Positions 54,647 to 63,099 of a DNA stretch of 64,000 bases are shown here, piece after piece. The stretch covers positions 682,001 to 746,000 of the forward strand of contig CAVZLL010000004.1 of the NCBI GenBank assembly GCA_963776225.1, read 5' to 3'. Source of the stretch: Bog-756 sp963776225 (GTDB lineage Bacteria; Actinomycetota; Acidimicrobiia; Acidimicrobiales; RAAP-2). Position numbers and translations under genes: made by a program. How positions within the stretch are numbered: position 1 is the stretch's first letter; every line of letters begins with the position of its first letter. Under the pieces are notes generated by a model. It saw only the letters and a program-made list of their open reading frames with translations, was not told the origin of the DNA and made no database searches.

Positions 54647-55243
54647 GTGGACGCCGACGACGAGCTGCTCTCCCGGCTCCGCGCCGGCGACGAGGAGGCC
54701 TTCGTGATCCTGGTGGCCCGGTACAACGGGTCCCTCCTCCGGCTCGCCCGCGCCTACGTCCCCAACGAGGCCGTGGCGCAGGAGGCGGTCCAGGACACCT
54801 GGATGGGGGTGGTCCGCGGGATCGAGCGCTTCGAGGGTCGCTCCTCCTTCAAGACCTGGCTGTTCCGGATCCTGGTCAACCGGGCACGCTCGACCGGGGT
54901 GCGCGAGCAGCGCCACCTCCCCGTGGGAGACGGCGACCCCTCGGTGGACCCGGCCCGGTTCGACCGTGCGGGAGCGTGGCGATCGCCGCTCGAACCCTGG
55001 GAGACCGACGCCGACGACCGCCTGGTGGCGTCCACCTGGAGCGGGCGGCTCCGGGACGCGCTCGACGGGCTCCCCGAGCGCCAGCGGGAGATCGTCCTCC
55101 TGCGGGACGTGGAGGGGATCGCCAGCGACCAGGTGTGTTCGATGCTCGGGATCAGCGAGGGGAACCAGCGGGTCCTCCTCCACCGGGGCCGGAGCCGGTT
55201 GCGCTCCGCCCTCGAGGGCGAGCTCCAGAAGTGGGGGCGCTGA
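54647..55243 (+). CDS. ECF-subfamily RNA polymerase sigma factor
   Basis: 198 aa. Sigma region 2 (EEAFVILVARYNGSLLRLARAYV, AQEAVQDTWMGVVRGIERF, SSFKTWLFRILVNRAR) and region 4 (LPERQREIVLLRDVEGIASDQV, SMLGISEGNQRVLLHRGRSR). GTG 54647 follows TACGCT (54634-54639) by 7 nt, so a leaderless start is likely. Two bases after its stop comes the anti-sigma gene. Its regulon is unknown; being amid the steroid genes hints at membrane or sterol stress. Confidence 0.9.
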   Translation: MDADDELLSRLRAGDEEAFVILVARYNGSLLRLARAYVPNEAVAQEAVQDTWMGVVRGIERFEGRSSFKTWLFRILVNRARSTGVREQRHLPVGDGDPSVDPARFDRAGAWRSPLEPWETDADDRLVASTWSGRLRDALDGLPERQREIVLLRDVEGIASDQVCSMLGISEGNQRVLLHRGRSRLRSALEGELQKWGR

Positions 55244-55245
55244 CC

Positions 55246-55548
55246 ATGCTGCTGCGCGCCCGCCGGGGCCTGGTCTGCCAGCAGATGGTGGAGCTGGTGA
55301 CCGACTACCTCGAGGAGAGCCTCTCCCGTGCCGACCGCAGGCGCTTCGAGCGGCATCTCGCAGGCTGCCCCAACTGCACGGCCTACCTCGTGCAGATGCG
55401 GTCCACCATCCGGGCAACCGGGACCCTGACCCCGGACGACCTCTCCCCGGTGGCCCGGGACGAGCTCACCGCGCTCTACCGGGCCTGGCGCGCCGAGGGA
55501 CCGCCCACAGGTGGTCCCACAGGTGGTCCCGAGGATGGTCCCGCGTAG
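55246..55548 (+). CDS. Zinc-finger anti-sigma factor (ZAS-like)
   Basis: 100 aa. LVCQQMVELVTDYLEESLS and ERHLAGCPNCTAYL give the HxxxCxxC zinc motif of anti-sigma domains. It has no membrane helix, so it is a soluble regulator. The C-terminal tail carries short PTGG repeats (DNA repeat ACAGGTGGTCCC). Translationally close to the sigma gene and convergent with ltp2. Confidence 0.88.
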   Translation: MLLRARRGLVCQQMVELVTDYLEESLSRADRRRFERHLAGCPNCTAYLVQMRSTIRATGTLTPDDLSPVARDELTALYRAWRAEGPPTGGPTGGPEDGPA

Positions 55549-55577
55549 GCCCCCACAGCGTCCGGAGAGCCGGCCGC

Positions 55578-56765
55578 TCAGCGGTCGGCGCCGAGGATGA
55601 GCCCGCTGGTCGGGACGCCGGTCCCGGCGGTGACCAGCACGTGCTCGACGTCGGGCACCGGGTTGGTCGACTCCCCCCGCACCTGGCGGACCCCTTCGGC
55701 GATGCCGTTCATCCCGTGCAGGTAGGCCTCGCCGAGCTGACCGCCGTGGGTGTTGACCGGGAGACCCCCGCCGAGCTCGATGTTGCCGTCCCGCACGAAG
55801 TCCTTGGCCTCGCCCTTCGCGCAGAAGCCGAGCGCCTCGAGCTGGTAGAGCACGTAAGGGGTGAAGTGGTCGTAGAGGACCGCGGTCTGGATGTCGGCCG
55901 GGGTGAGCCCCGAGGTCGCCCAGAGCTGACGGGCCACCACGGCCATCTCCTTCAGCTCGCAGAGGTCGTCGGTGTAGTAGGAGGTCATCATCTCCTGCCC
56001 CGGCCCGGCCCCCTGGGCGGCGGCCCGGATGACCGCCGGCGGCCGCGGGAGGTCCCGCGCCCGCTCGAGCGAGGTGACCACCAGTGCCTGGCCACCGTCG
56101 GTCTCCTGGCAGCAGTCGAGCAGGTGGAGCGGCTCGACGATCCAACGGGAACGCTGGTGGTCCTCGAGGGTGATCGGCTGCTCGTAGAACCATGCCTTCG
56201 GGTTGGCCGCCGCGTGACGGCGGTCGGCGACCGCCACCCGGCCGAGGTCCTCGGAGGTGGCACCGGTCAGGTGCAGGTACCGCTGCGCGGCCATGGCCAC
56301 CCACTGGGCGGGGGTGAGCAGACCTTGGGGCGCGTACCAGGCGAAGTTGGCGGTCTCCGCGTTGGGCACCGGCGGACGGGCCTGGACGCCCGCGCCGAAC
56401 CGGTTGCCCGAGCGCTCGTTGAACGCGCGGTAGCAGACCACGACGTCTGCGACCCCGGCGTCGACGGCCATGGCCGCCTGCTGGATGGTCGCGCACCCGG
56501 CACCGCCGCCGTAGTGGATGCGGCTGAAGAAGGAGAGCTCCCCCATCCCGAGACTGCGAGCGATCTCGATCTCCGGATTGGTGTCGGCGCTGAAGGTGAC
56601 CAGCCCGTCGACCTCGGCCGGCTCGATGCCGCAGTCGCGGAGCGCCAGGTCCACCGCCTCGGCCGCCAGGCGCAGCTCGCTGCGCCCGGACTCCTTCGAG
56701 AACTCGGTGGCACCGATGCCGACGACGGCCGTCCTCCCGGTGAAGCTGTGGTCGGCGCCGCTCAC
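55578..56765 (-). CDS. ltp2: Ltp2-like steroid side-chain aldolase (SCP-2 thiolase family)
   Basis: 395 aa. Thiolase-fold lipid-transfer protein. Mycobacterial Ltp2 with the DUF35 domain of ChsH2 cleaves the last three-carbon side chain (retro-aldol). Seen: AVVGIGATEFSKESGR, IHYGGGAGCATIQQAAMAV, CCQETDGGQALVV, DHFTPYVLYQLEALGFC and GGGLPVNTHGGQLGEAYLHGMN. It is the last gene of a five-gene operon; the ATG overlaps the chsH1 stop by 4 bp. Confidence 0.9.
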   Translation of the reverse strand: MSGADHSFTGRTAVVGIGATEFSKESGRSELRLAAEAVDLALRDCGIEPAEVDGLVTFSADTNPEIEIARSLGMGELSFFSRIHYGGGAGCATIQQAAMAVDAGVADVVVCYRAFNERSGNRFGAGVQARPPVPNAETANFAWYAPQGLLTPAQWVAMAAQRYLHLTGATSEDLGRVAVADRRHAAANPKAWFYEQPITLEDHQRSRWIVEPLHLLDCCQETDGGQALVVTSLERARDLPRPPAVIRAAAQGAGPGQEMMTSYYTDDLCELKEMAVVARQLWATSGLTPADIQTAVLYDHFTPYVLYQLEALGFCAKGEAKDFVRDGNIELGGGLPVNTHGGQLGEAYLHGMNGIAEGVRQVRGESTNPVPDVEHVLVTAGTGVPTSGLILGADR

Positions 56766-57226
56766 TGCTGCCCCCCGGCGGGGAGCAGCAGCCGGACGGT
56801 GCCGGTCACGTGATCGCCGAGGCCGTTCGCACCGCGGAGGGTGACCTCGACCGCCGCACGACCGTCGGCGTCGACCGAATCGTCGCGTGCGGTGACCGAT
56901 CCGGTCAGGGTCATCGTGTCGTCCGGATAGTTGGGGGCGCCGAGACGGATGTCCACATCGGTGAGCACGGCGCCCGGGCCGGCCCAGTCGGTCACGTACC
57001 TGCCCACCAACCCGTTGGTGGTGAGGATGTTCATGAAGATGTCCTTCGATCCCCGCTCGACGGCCAGGACCGAGTCATGGTGGACGTCCTGGTAATCGCG
57101 CGACGCGAGGGCGCCGGAGACGACCAGGGTCCGGGTGATCGGGAGCACGAGCTCGGGGAGCGGGTCCCCGACCCCCACCTCCTCGAGGCCGAGGGTGGTC
57201 CGGCGGAAGCCGGCCGCCGGGGTCAC
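56762..57226 (-). CDS. chsH1: ChsH1-like MaoC hydratase subunit
   Basis: 154 aa, single hotdog MaoC domain. The catalytic motif SRDYQDVHHD gives Asp44 and His49, matching the Asp/His pair of mycobacterial ChsH1, the catalytic subunit of the steroid enoyl-CoA hydratase ChsH1-ChsH2. Also FMNILTTNGLVGRYVTDWAG. GTG 57226 overlaps the fadE29 stop. It would hydrate the enoyl-CoA made by FadE28/FadE29. Confidence 0.9.
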   Translation of the reverse strand: MTPAAGFRRTTLGLEEVGVGDPLPELVLPITRTLVVSGALASRDYQDVHHDSVLAVERGSKDIFMNILTTNGLVGRYVTDWAGPGAVLTDVDIRLGAPNYPDDTMTLTGSVTARDDSVDADGRAAVEVTLRGANGLGDHVTGTVRLLLPAGGQQ

Positions 57227-58386
57227 GCCGGGACCTGGTCGGTCGATCCGAGATCGGCGGCCAGCCGGCGGCCGAGGCGGGCCAGTTGGGCGCTCGGCGC
57301 GCCGAGCTGCAGCGCGATCTGCTTTCCCCAGAGGAAGTAGCGGTGGATCGGGTAGGAGATGTCCGCCCCGATGCCCCCGTGGAGGTGCTGGGTGGCGAAC
57401 ACCGCCCGCTGGCCTGAGTCAGCCGCGAACCAGCAGGCGACGCTCACCGACCGGTCGGCGTCCAGACCGTGGTCGAGACGCCAGGCCGCCTGCCAGGTGG
57501 TGACCCGGACCGCCTCGGTGTCGATGGCCGCGTCGGCCGCCCGCAACATCGTCCCCTGGAAGGTGGAGAGGGGCCGGCCGAACTGCTCCCTGGTGTTGAG
57601 GTAGGCCGCGGTCTGGGCCACTGCGGCCTCGGCGACGCCGATCTGCAGCGCGCACAGTCCCGTCCAGGCCCGGTCGAGCGTCCATGCGACCACCACCGCA
57701 CCGGACACCGGGTCGCCACCTGCCAGCAGGTCGTCCGCGGCGACCGCCGCACCGTCGAGATGGAGGTGTGGATGGACCTCGCGGTTGGTGGTGAGCGCCC
57801 GCTCCACGGTCACCCCATCCGCCGCGGGATCGAGCGCCGCGACCACCACCCCGTCGTCGATGGCCGCGGGAACGAGCACCCGGTCGGCCACATGGGCGTA
57901 CGGAACCGCGAACGCCGTCCCGTGGAGCACCACACCCCCGTCGGCGGACCAGGATGCCCGGACCGCGGGCCGACCGGAGCCGCCCACCGCAACGTCCGAG
58001 GCGACATCGACCAGCGCGGCCGTGAGGACGGTCGACCCGTCGACCACCCCGGGGAGAATCGCTGCTTTCAGCGCTTCGGAGCCGAACTCGGCGATCGGGA
58101 GGCCACCGAGGACGAGGGTCGCCAAGAGCGGCACCGGGGCCACGACCCGCCCCTGGGCCTCGAGGAGCAGGGCCAGCTCGACGAGCCCGTAGCCGTCACC
58201 GCCCTGGTCGGTCGGGATCGCCAGCCCGAGCAGTCCGGCTCTTGCCAGTTCGTCCCAGAGCTCCCGGTCCACGCGGTCGGTGGTGGCCTCGACGGCCTGG
58301 ACGCGGTCGGGCGTGACCAGTCCGGAGAGAATGCGGTCGGCCGCCTCCCGGACCGCGTTCTGCGCCTCGTCGAAGATGAAATCCAT
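57223..58386 (-). CDS. fadE29: FadE29/ChsE2-like acyl-CoA dehydrogenase subunit
   Basis: 387 aa. Second subunit of the heteromeric steroid acyl-CoA dehydrogenase. MDFIFDEAQNAVREAADRIL at the start, LGLAIPTDQGGDGYGLVELA, REQFGRPLSTFQGTMLRAAD and FATQHLHGGIGADISYPIHRYF near the end. Length equals that usual for FadE29. Divergent loop AFAVPYAHVADRV replaces the standard FAD loop of homomeric enzymes, as expected for this partner. The ATG overlaps the chsH2 stop (ATGA). Confidence 0.9.
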   Translation of the reverse strand: MDFIFDEAQNAVREAADRILSGLVTPDRVQAVEATTDRVDRELWDELARAGLLGLAIPTDQGGDGYGLVELALLLEAQGRVVAPVPLLATLVLGGLPIAEFGSEALKAAILPGVVDGSTVLTAALVDVASDVAVGGSGRPAVRASWSADGGVVLHGTAFAVPYAHVADRVLVPAAIDDGVVVAALDPAADGVTVERALTTNREVHPHLHLDGAAVAADDLLAGGDPVSGAVVVAWTLDRAWTGLCALQIGVAEAAVAQTAAYLNTREQFGRPLSTFQGTMLRAADAAIDTEAVRVTTWQAAWRLDHGLDADRSVSVACWFAADSGQRAVFATQHLHGGIGADISYPIHRYFLWGKQIALQLGAPSAQLARLGRRLAADLGSTDQVPA

Positions 58387-59423
58387 CAGCTGGCTCCCGT
58401 CTCGCCGTCGGAACCCGGGTCTCCAGCGGTGGAGTCCACCGGATGGAAGACCGGGAGGCTCAGGTCGTCGTCGAAGTCCTCGAACCCGGCCTCGACGGGC
58501 ATGCCGATGGCGACCGTCTCCGGGGTGATGCCGGACACGTTGGCCACCAGGCGGGTTCCCTCCTCCAGCTCGACCAGGGCGACGACCAGCGGGTAGTCGA
58601 ACGCCGGCACCTGAGGGTAGTGGTTGACCACGAAGCTGTAGATGGTGCCCCGTCCCGAGGACGCCAGCGTGTCCCACTCGAAGGAGCGGCACACCGCGCA
58701 CGACGGTCGCGGTGGATGGCGGAGCGTCCCGCAGGCCGTGCACCGCTGGATGAGGAGCTCGTGGCGTTTTGCTCCCTCGAAGAAGAACCTGTTGTCCTGG
58801 GTGAGGGCGGGTCGGGGGCGTCTGGGTCGCCCGGCCGGTGGCTCGGCGGTCGATCCGGCCGGTGCCGCCGTGCCCGTGCCAGGCTTGAACTTGAGGATCC
58901 GGAACCGCATGGTGGCCACCAGCTCGCCGTGCTGGTCCCGGTACTCGAGGCGGGTGGTGATGAAGTGGCCGAGTCCGAGGCCGGTCTTCTTCTCTCCCGA
59001 GACCCCGTCGATGACCGAGGCGACCGTGATGTGATCGCCGGGGACCAGAGCCCGCTCGTAGTGCTGTTCGCAGTTGGTCGCCACGACCGACGTGAAGCCG
59101 GCCCCGTCGAGCAGGGCCGACAGCTGCTCGCTCGGCGAGTCGGCGGGTTGTGTACCGGCGGCGCGGACCGCGTCGGTCTCCTGGCTCGCCCGCAGGCCGC
59201 GCATCGTCCACGCCTGGAGCATCGTCGGCGGGGCGACGACCCCGGGGAAGCCCGCCTCCCGGGCCGCCGACTCGTCGACGTAGACCGGGTTGGTGTCACC
59301 CATCGCCTCGACCCAGTGACGGATCATCGGCTGGTTGACCGGGTCCTGGCCCACCATGGGCGGACCGGACGGCTTGCCGACGAAGGACTGGAGCCGCTCC
59401 TCCAGGGTGGTCACCGCGCTCAT
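58386..59423 (-). CDS. chsH2: ChsH2-like MaoC hydratase/DUF35 protein
   Basis: 345 aa in two parts. Residues 1-185 are a MaoC-like hotdog (VNQPMIRHWVEAMGDTNPVYVD; GFPGVVAPPTMLQAW) and, after a Pro/Arg linker, residues 215-330 are a DUF35 zinc ribbon plus OB fold (CTACGTLRHPPRPSCAVCRS; GRGTIYSFVVNHYPQVPAFDYP). The DUF35 half is the partner of Ltp2. In M. tuberculosis the order is fadE28-fadE29-chsH2-chsH1-ltp2; here chsH2 precedes fadE29. Overlaps both neighbours. Confidence 0.91.
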   Translation of the reverse strand: MSAVTTLEERLQSFVGKPSGPPMVGQDPVNQPMIRHWVEAMGDTNPVYVDESAAREAGFPGVVAPPTMLQAWTMRGLRASQETDAVRAAGTQPADSPSEQLSALLDGAGFTSVVATNCEQHYERALVPGDHITVASVIDGVSGEKKTGLGLGHFITTRLEYRDQHGELVATMRFRILKFKPGTGTAAPAGSTAEPPAGRPRRPRPALTQDNRFFFEGAKRHELLIQRCTACGTLRHPPRPSCAVCRSFEWDTLASSGRGTIYSFVVNHYPQVPAFDYPLVVALVELEEGTRLVANVSGITPETVAIGMPVEAGFEDFDDDLSLPVFHPVDSTAGDPGSDGETGAS

Positions 59424-60580
59424 CGGGCGGCCCGCTTCATGCCCAGACCGGCGGTGGCCAGGATCTCGCGCTGGACCTCGTTGACGCCGCCGCCGAAGGT
59501 GTTGATCTGGGACTGACGGCCGGCCCGTTCGAGCTCGCCCCGGAGGACCGCGCCCGGTGAGCCCGGGCTCAGGTAGCCACCGGCGCCCACGATGCCGAGG
59601 AGGGTGCGGTAGACCTCGACGGTCGACTCGGTACCGAAGACCTTGACCGACGACGAGTCGGCCGGACCGAGCGTGCCCTCACCGACCGCCGTGGCCATCC
59701 GCCAGGTGAGGAGCTTCTGGGCGTCGAGCAGTGCGTAGGTCCTGGCCAGGTCCTCCTGTATCCACCCGACTCCGGTGAAACCCTGGTCGGCGACCCAGGC
59801 GGCCACCTCGTCCCACAATCGGAAGGCCAGCGCGCCGACAGCGGCGAGACCGACCCGCTCGTGGTTGAGCTGGCCGGTGATGAGTCGCCAGCCGCCGTGC
59901 AGCTCCCCGACCAGGGCCTCGCGGGGGACCCGGACGTCCTCGTAGTACGAAGCGGTGGTGGCCACGCCGCCGACCGTCACGATGGGGGTGCAGGAGAACC
60001 CGGCTGTCGACGTGGGCACCAGGATGATCGAGATGCCCTTGTGCTTGGGTGCGTCCGGGTCGGTCCGGCAGGCCAACCAGATGTAGTCGGCCTGGTCGGC
60101 ACCGCTGGTGAAGACCTTGTTGCCGTTGATCACCCACTCGTCGCCGTCGAGCACGGCGCGGGTCCGTAGCGAGGCCAGGTCGGTGCCTGCACCGGGCTCG
60201 GTGTAGCCGATCGCGAAGTTGATCTCGCCGGCCAGGATGCCAGGGAGGAAGAACTTCTTCTGTTCGTCCGTACCGTGGCGCATCAACATCGGGCCGACGG
60301 TGCTCAGGGTCACGAAGGGGAAGGGCGCCCGAGCGCGCTGGACCTCGGTGAAGAAGATGAACTGGTCGGTGGCGGGCCTGCCCTGGCCCCCGTACTCGCG
60401 GGGCCAGCCGATGCCCAGCCAGCCGTCGTGGCCCATCTGCCTGACCAGCGTGCGGAACGTCGCGCCGCCCTCCGACTCCGTGTCGAGCGCCCTGCGCACC
60501 TCGGGGGTGAGCAGTTGGGTGAAGTAGGCCCGGAGCTCGCTCCGGAGCTCCAGTTGCTCGGGTGTCTCCTCGAGGTGCAT
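59420..60580 (-). CDS. fadE28: FadE28/ChsE1-like acyl-CoA dehydrogenase subunit
   Basis: 386 aa. First gene of the operon. GWLGIGWPREYGGQGRPATDQF, GYTEPGAGTDLASLRTRA (FAD loop), WVINGNKVFTSGADQADYIW, and RAGRQSQINTFGGGVNEVQREILA near the C-terminus. With FadE29 it would form the alpha2beta2 dehydrogenase for C3 steroid side chains. ATG 60580 has a GGAGGAAC leader. The upstream gap holds a KstR-like site. No cyp125 homologue lies in front, unlike in mycobacteria. Confidence 0.91.
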   Translation of the reverse strand: MHLEETPEQLELRSELRAYFTQLLTPEVRRALDTESEGGATFRTLVRQMGHDGWLGIGWPREYGGQGRPATDQFIFFTEVQRARAPFPFVTLSTVGPMLMRHGTDEQKKFFLPGILAGEINFAIGYTEPGAGTDLASLRTRAVLDGDEWVINGNKVFTSGADQADYIWLACRTDPDAPKHKGISIILVPTSTAGFSCTPIVTVGGVATTASYYEDVRVPREALVGELHGGWRLITGQLNHERVGLAAVGALAFRLWDEVAAWVADQGFTGVGWIQEDLARTYALLDAQKLLTWRMATAVGEGTLGPADSSSVKVFGTESTVEVYRTLLGIVGAGGYLSPGSPGAVLRGELERAGRQSQINTFGGGVNEVQREILATAGLGMKRAAR

Positions 60581-60925
60581 GCGTGTTCCTCCACTCTCTG
60601 ACCACCGGGCGTGCGGCATCAGGTCGTCGGCCGACGATAGGCCGCACTACCGGACGAGGCGGGAAGGCACCCGACGACCGGGGCCCGACCGGACGTACCC
60701 GTCAGGTGGACCCCCGACCCCCGGCACGTTCGAGCCATCCTTCGGAGCGTCACCGGTACCGCCTCGTCAGAGGCCCGGCGCACCTGCCTATGATAACTGA
60801 TACACGTTCTAGAAACGCACTGCCACTCCGGGGGTCGTGGACGTCCCGGTGGCCGTCGCCTCCTCGGCCCCGGTCGGCCGGTCGCCCAGGCCGCAGGGTC
60901 GGTCCACCCACAGAAAGCCGAACCC
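60581..60925. promoter_or_regulatory. Divergent promoter region of the steroid operon and an oxidoreductase
   Basis: 345 bp between fadE28 (leftward) and the oxidoreductase at 60926 (rightward). Apart from the KstR-like site at 60798-60811 and an AT-rich patch (TATGATAACTGATACACG) around it, I see nothing gene-like. The site lies about 220 bp from fadE28 and 115 bp from the rightward gene. Confidence 0.45.
60798..60811. promoter_or_regulatory. KstR-like operator in the fadE28/oxidoreductase gap
   Basis: TGATACACGTTCTA matches TNNAACNNGTTNNA at 7 of 8 fixed positions, with a full GTTCTA half-site shared with the fadD19 site. Followed by GAAACG. Confidence 0.45.
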
Positions 60926-61819
60926 ATGCGATTCCACCAAGCCGTCCAATTCCTCCCGCTCGAGGAGGTCCGTGACCTGGTCGTCGCATCCGACCGGCTC
61001 GGGTACTCGGGGGGGTACTTCTCGGACCACCTGTTCAATCCGCGGGTGCTCTCCTCCCGGTACACCTACTCCAAGGTTCCGGACGGGTCGCCGTTCTGGG
61101 AGAAGGAGACCGCCTGGCCCGACCCGATGTGCCTCATCTCGTCGCTGGCCGCGGTCACCGACACCCTCACCTTCACCACCGGCGTCTACATCGCCCCCGT
61201 GCGCGACCTGATCACCGTGGCGAAGACGGTGGGCACGACAGCCGTCCTCTCCGGCAACCGGGTACGGCTCGGCGTGGGCGTCGGCTGGTGCAAGGAGGAG
61301 TTCGTGCAGACCGGGCAGGACTTCCACAACCGGGGCAAGCGGCTCGACGACATGATCCCCGCCCTCCGCGCCCTCTGGAAGGGCGGGTGGGTCGAGTACC
61401 ACGGCACCCACTACGACGTCCCCGAGTGCCAGATGAACCCTGCACCGACCGAGCCGGTGCCGATCATCTGCGGTGGCGACTCCGAGCCGGCCCTGCGCCG
61501 GGCGGTGACCTTGTGCGACGGATGGGTCAACACCGGAGCGGTCGACCCGGACGAGGCATTCGCCCAGGTCGAGCGCGTCCAGGACGCGCTGCGGGCCGCC
61601 GGCCGGGAACGGGAGCCCTTCTCGATCTACGTCGCGGTCAAGGCCTTCCCCGATCTCGACCTCTACCGGCGGCTCGAGGACGCCGGGGTCACCGACCTGC
61701 TCTGCGCACCCTGGATGGGCGTGCAGCCGACCGGGCGCGACACCCCGGAGACGATCCGGGCCGCCCGCCTCGACCTCTGCGAGCAGTTCGCCGAGCACAT
61801 CATCGCCAAGATGGCGTGA
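60926..61819 (+). CDS. LLM-family F420-dependent oxidoreductase
   Basis: 297 aa. Luciferase-like TIM barrel: LVVASDRLGYSGGYFSDHLF, LTFTTGVYIAPVRDLITVAKTVGTTAVLSGNRVRLGVGVGWCKEEF, and PIICGGDSEPALRRAVTLCDGW. The GVGVGW glycine strand is typical of F420-dependent members. ATG 60926; no strong Shine-Dalgarno. Divergent from the steroid operon and probably sharing its regulation. Substrate unknown. Confidence 0.87.
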   Translation: MRFHQAVQFLPLEEVRDLVVASDRLGYSGGYFSDHLFNPRVLSSRYTYSKVPDGSPFWEKETAWPDPMCLISSLAAVTDTLTFTTGVYIAPVRDLITVAKTVGTTAVLSGNRVRLGVGVGWCKEEFVQTGQDFHNRGKRLDDMIPALRALWKGGWVEYHGTHYDVPECQMNPAPTEPVPIICGGDSEPALRRAVTLCDGWVNTGAVDPDEAFAQVERVQDALRAAGREREPFSIYVAVKAFPDLDLYRRLEDAGVTDLLCAPWMGVQPTGRDTPETIRAARLDLCEQFAEHIIAKMA

Positions 61820-62049
61820 GGTACCAGGGGGGTGCCGGTTGGTGCGCTCTGCTCCCTCGCGGCGATGCCAAGCAGCTGAGCGCCTCGGGGGATTGCCTCC
61901 GATCTGCTGCTGGAAGGATGGCGACGCAGCTGATTTCGACCACTGCCTCCCCGACGATGCGTTCGGTCACCCCGACGGCCGTCCACACTGGGTAGGGGCA
62001 GATTCGACTCCGACGATAGGGTCGGGGCACCGCCTTCCAGGGAGGAACC

Positions 62050-63084
62050 ATGAAGGACCTCAAGATCGGACTGCAGCTCGGCTACTGGGGCTCGGGGCCG
62101 CCGGCGAATGCCCCCGAGCTGGTGGCCGAAGCCGAGCGGCTCGGGTACGACTCGATCTGGACGGCCGAGGCCTACGGATCCGATGCGCTGACCCCGCTCG
62201 CCTGGTGGGGCTCGCGCACCGAGCGGGTCCGGCTCGGAACCGCCCTCTGCCAGCTGTCGGCCCGGACGCCGACCGCCATGGGCATGGCCGCCATGACCAT
62301 GGACCACCTCTCGGGTGGCCGTTTCGTCCTCGGACTCGGCGTGTCGGGCCCGCAGGTCGTCGAGGGCTGGTACGGACAGTCGTTCGAGAAGCCGCTGGCA
62401 CGGACCCGGGAGTACGTCGACGTCGTGCGCCAGGTCGTGGCCCGGGAGGCACCGGTCTCCAACGACGGGCCCCACTACCCGCTGCCCTTCCCGGGCGGGC
62501 TCGGGCTGGGCAAACCGCTCAAGTCGATCGTCCACCCGCTGCGCACCGAGATCCCGATCATCCTTGGCGCGGAGGGTCCGAAGAACATCGCACTGGCCGC
62601 AGAGGTGGCCGACGGGTGGTTCCCCATCTTCTTCTCCCCGAGCGCAGTCATGGCATACGAGCCGTCGCTGGCCGAAGGCTTCGCCCGGCCGGGAGCGCGC
62701 CACACCCGCGACGAGTTCGAGGTCATCGCCTTCGCCGCGACGCTGGTATCCGACGACATCGAGGCCGCGGCCGACAGCATGCGCCCCTACCTCGCCCTGT
62801 ACATCGGGGGCATGGGTGCGAAGTCGATGAATTTCCACTTCGACGTCTTCGCCCGGATGGGCTACGAGGCCGAGGCGATCAAGATCCAGGAGCTCTACCT
62901 CGAAGGCCGCAAGGACGAGGCTGCGAAGGCCGTCCCGACCAAGCTCATCGAGGACACCGCCCTCATCGGTCCCAAGGAGAAGATCCGGGACGACATCGAG
63001 CGCTGGCGCGAGTCGATCGCCACCACCCTCCTCGTCTCGGGCGACGTCAGGACGCTCCAGACCATCGCCGAGCTGGCGCTGTAG
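62050..63084 (+). CDS. LLM-family oxidoreductase resembling M. tuberculosis Rv3520c
   Basis: 344 aa. GLQLGYWGSGPPANAPELVAEAE, WTAEAYGSDALTPLAWWGS, VRLGTALCQLSARTPTAM, LGLGVSGPQVVEGWYGQ and LGAEGPKNIALAAEVADGW closely recall Rv3520c, a KstR-regulon gene of the cholesterol cluster, and its F420-dependent relatives. ATG 62050 has a strong AGGGAGGAACC leader and a TAGGGT box about 30 bp upstream. The 230-bp gap before it holds no other gene. Confidence 0.9.
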   Translation: MKDLKIGLQLGYWGSGPPANAPELVAEAERLGYDSIWTAEAYGSDALTPLAWWGSRTERVRLGTALCQLSARTPTAMGMAAMTMDHLSGGRFVLGLGVSGPQVVEGWYGQSFEKPLARTREYVDVVRQVVAREAPVSNDGPHYPLPFPGGLGLGKPLKSIVHPLRTEIPIILGAEGPKNIALAAEVADGWFPIFFSPSAVMAYEPSLAEGFARPGARHTRDEFEVIAFAATLVSDDIEAAADSMRPYLALYIGGMGAKSMNFHFDVFARMGYEAEAIKIQELYLEGRKDEAAKAVPTKLIEDTALIGPKEKIRDDIERWRESIATTLLVSGDVRTLQTIAELAL

Positions 63085-63099
63085 GGATCCGGACGGCGC

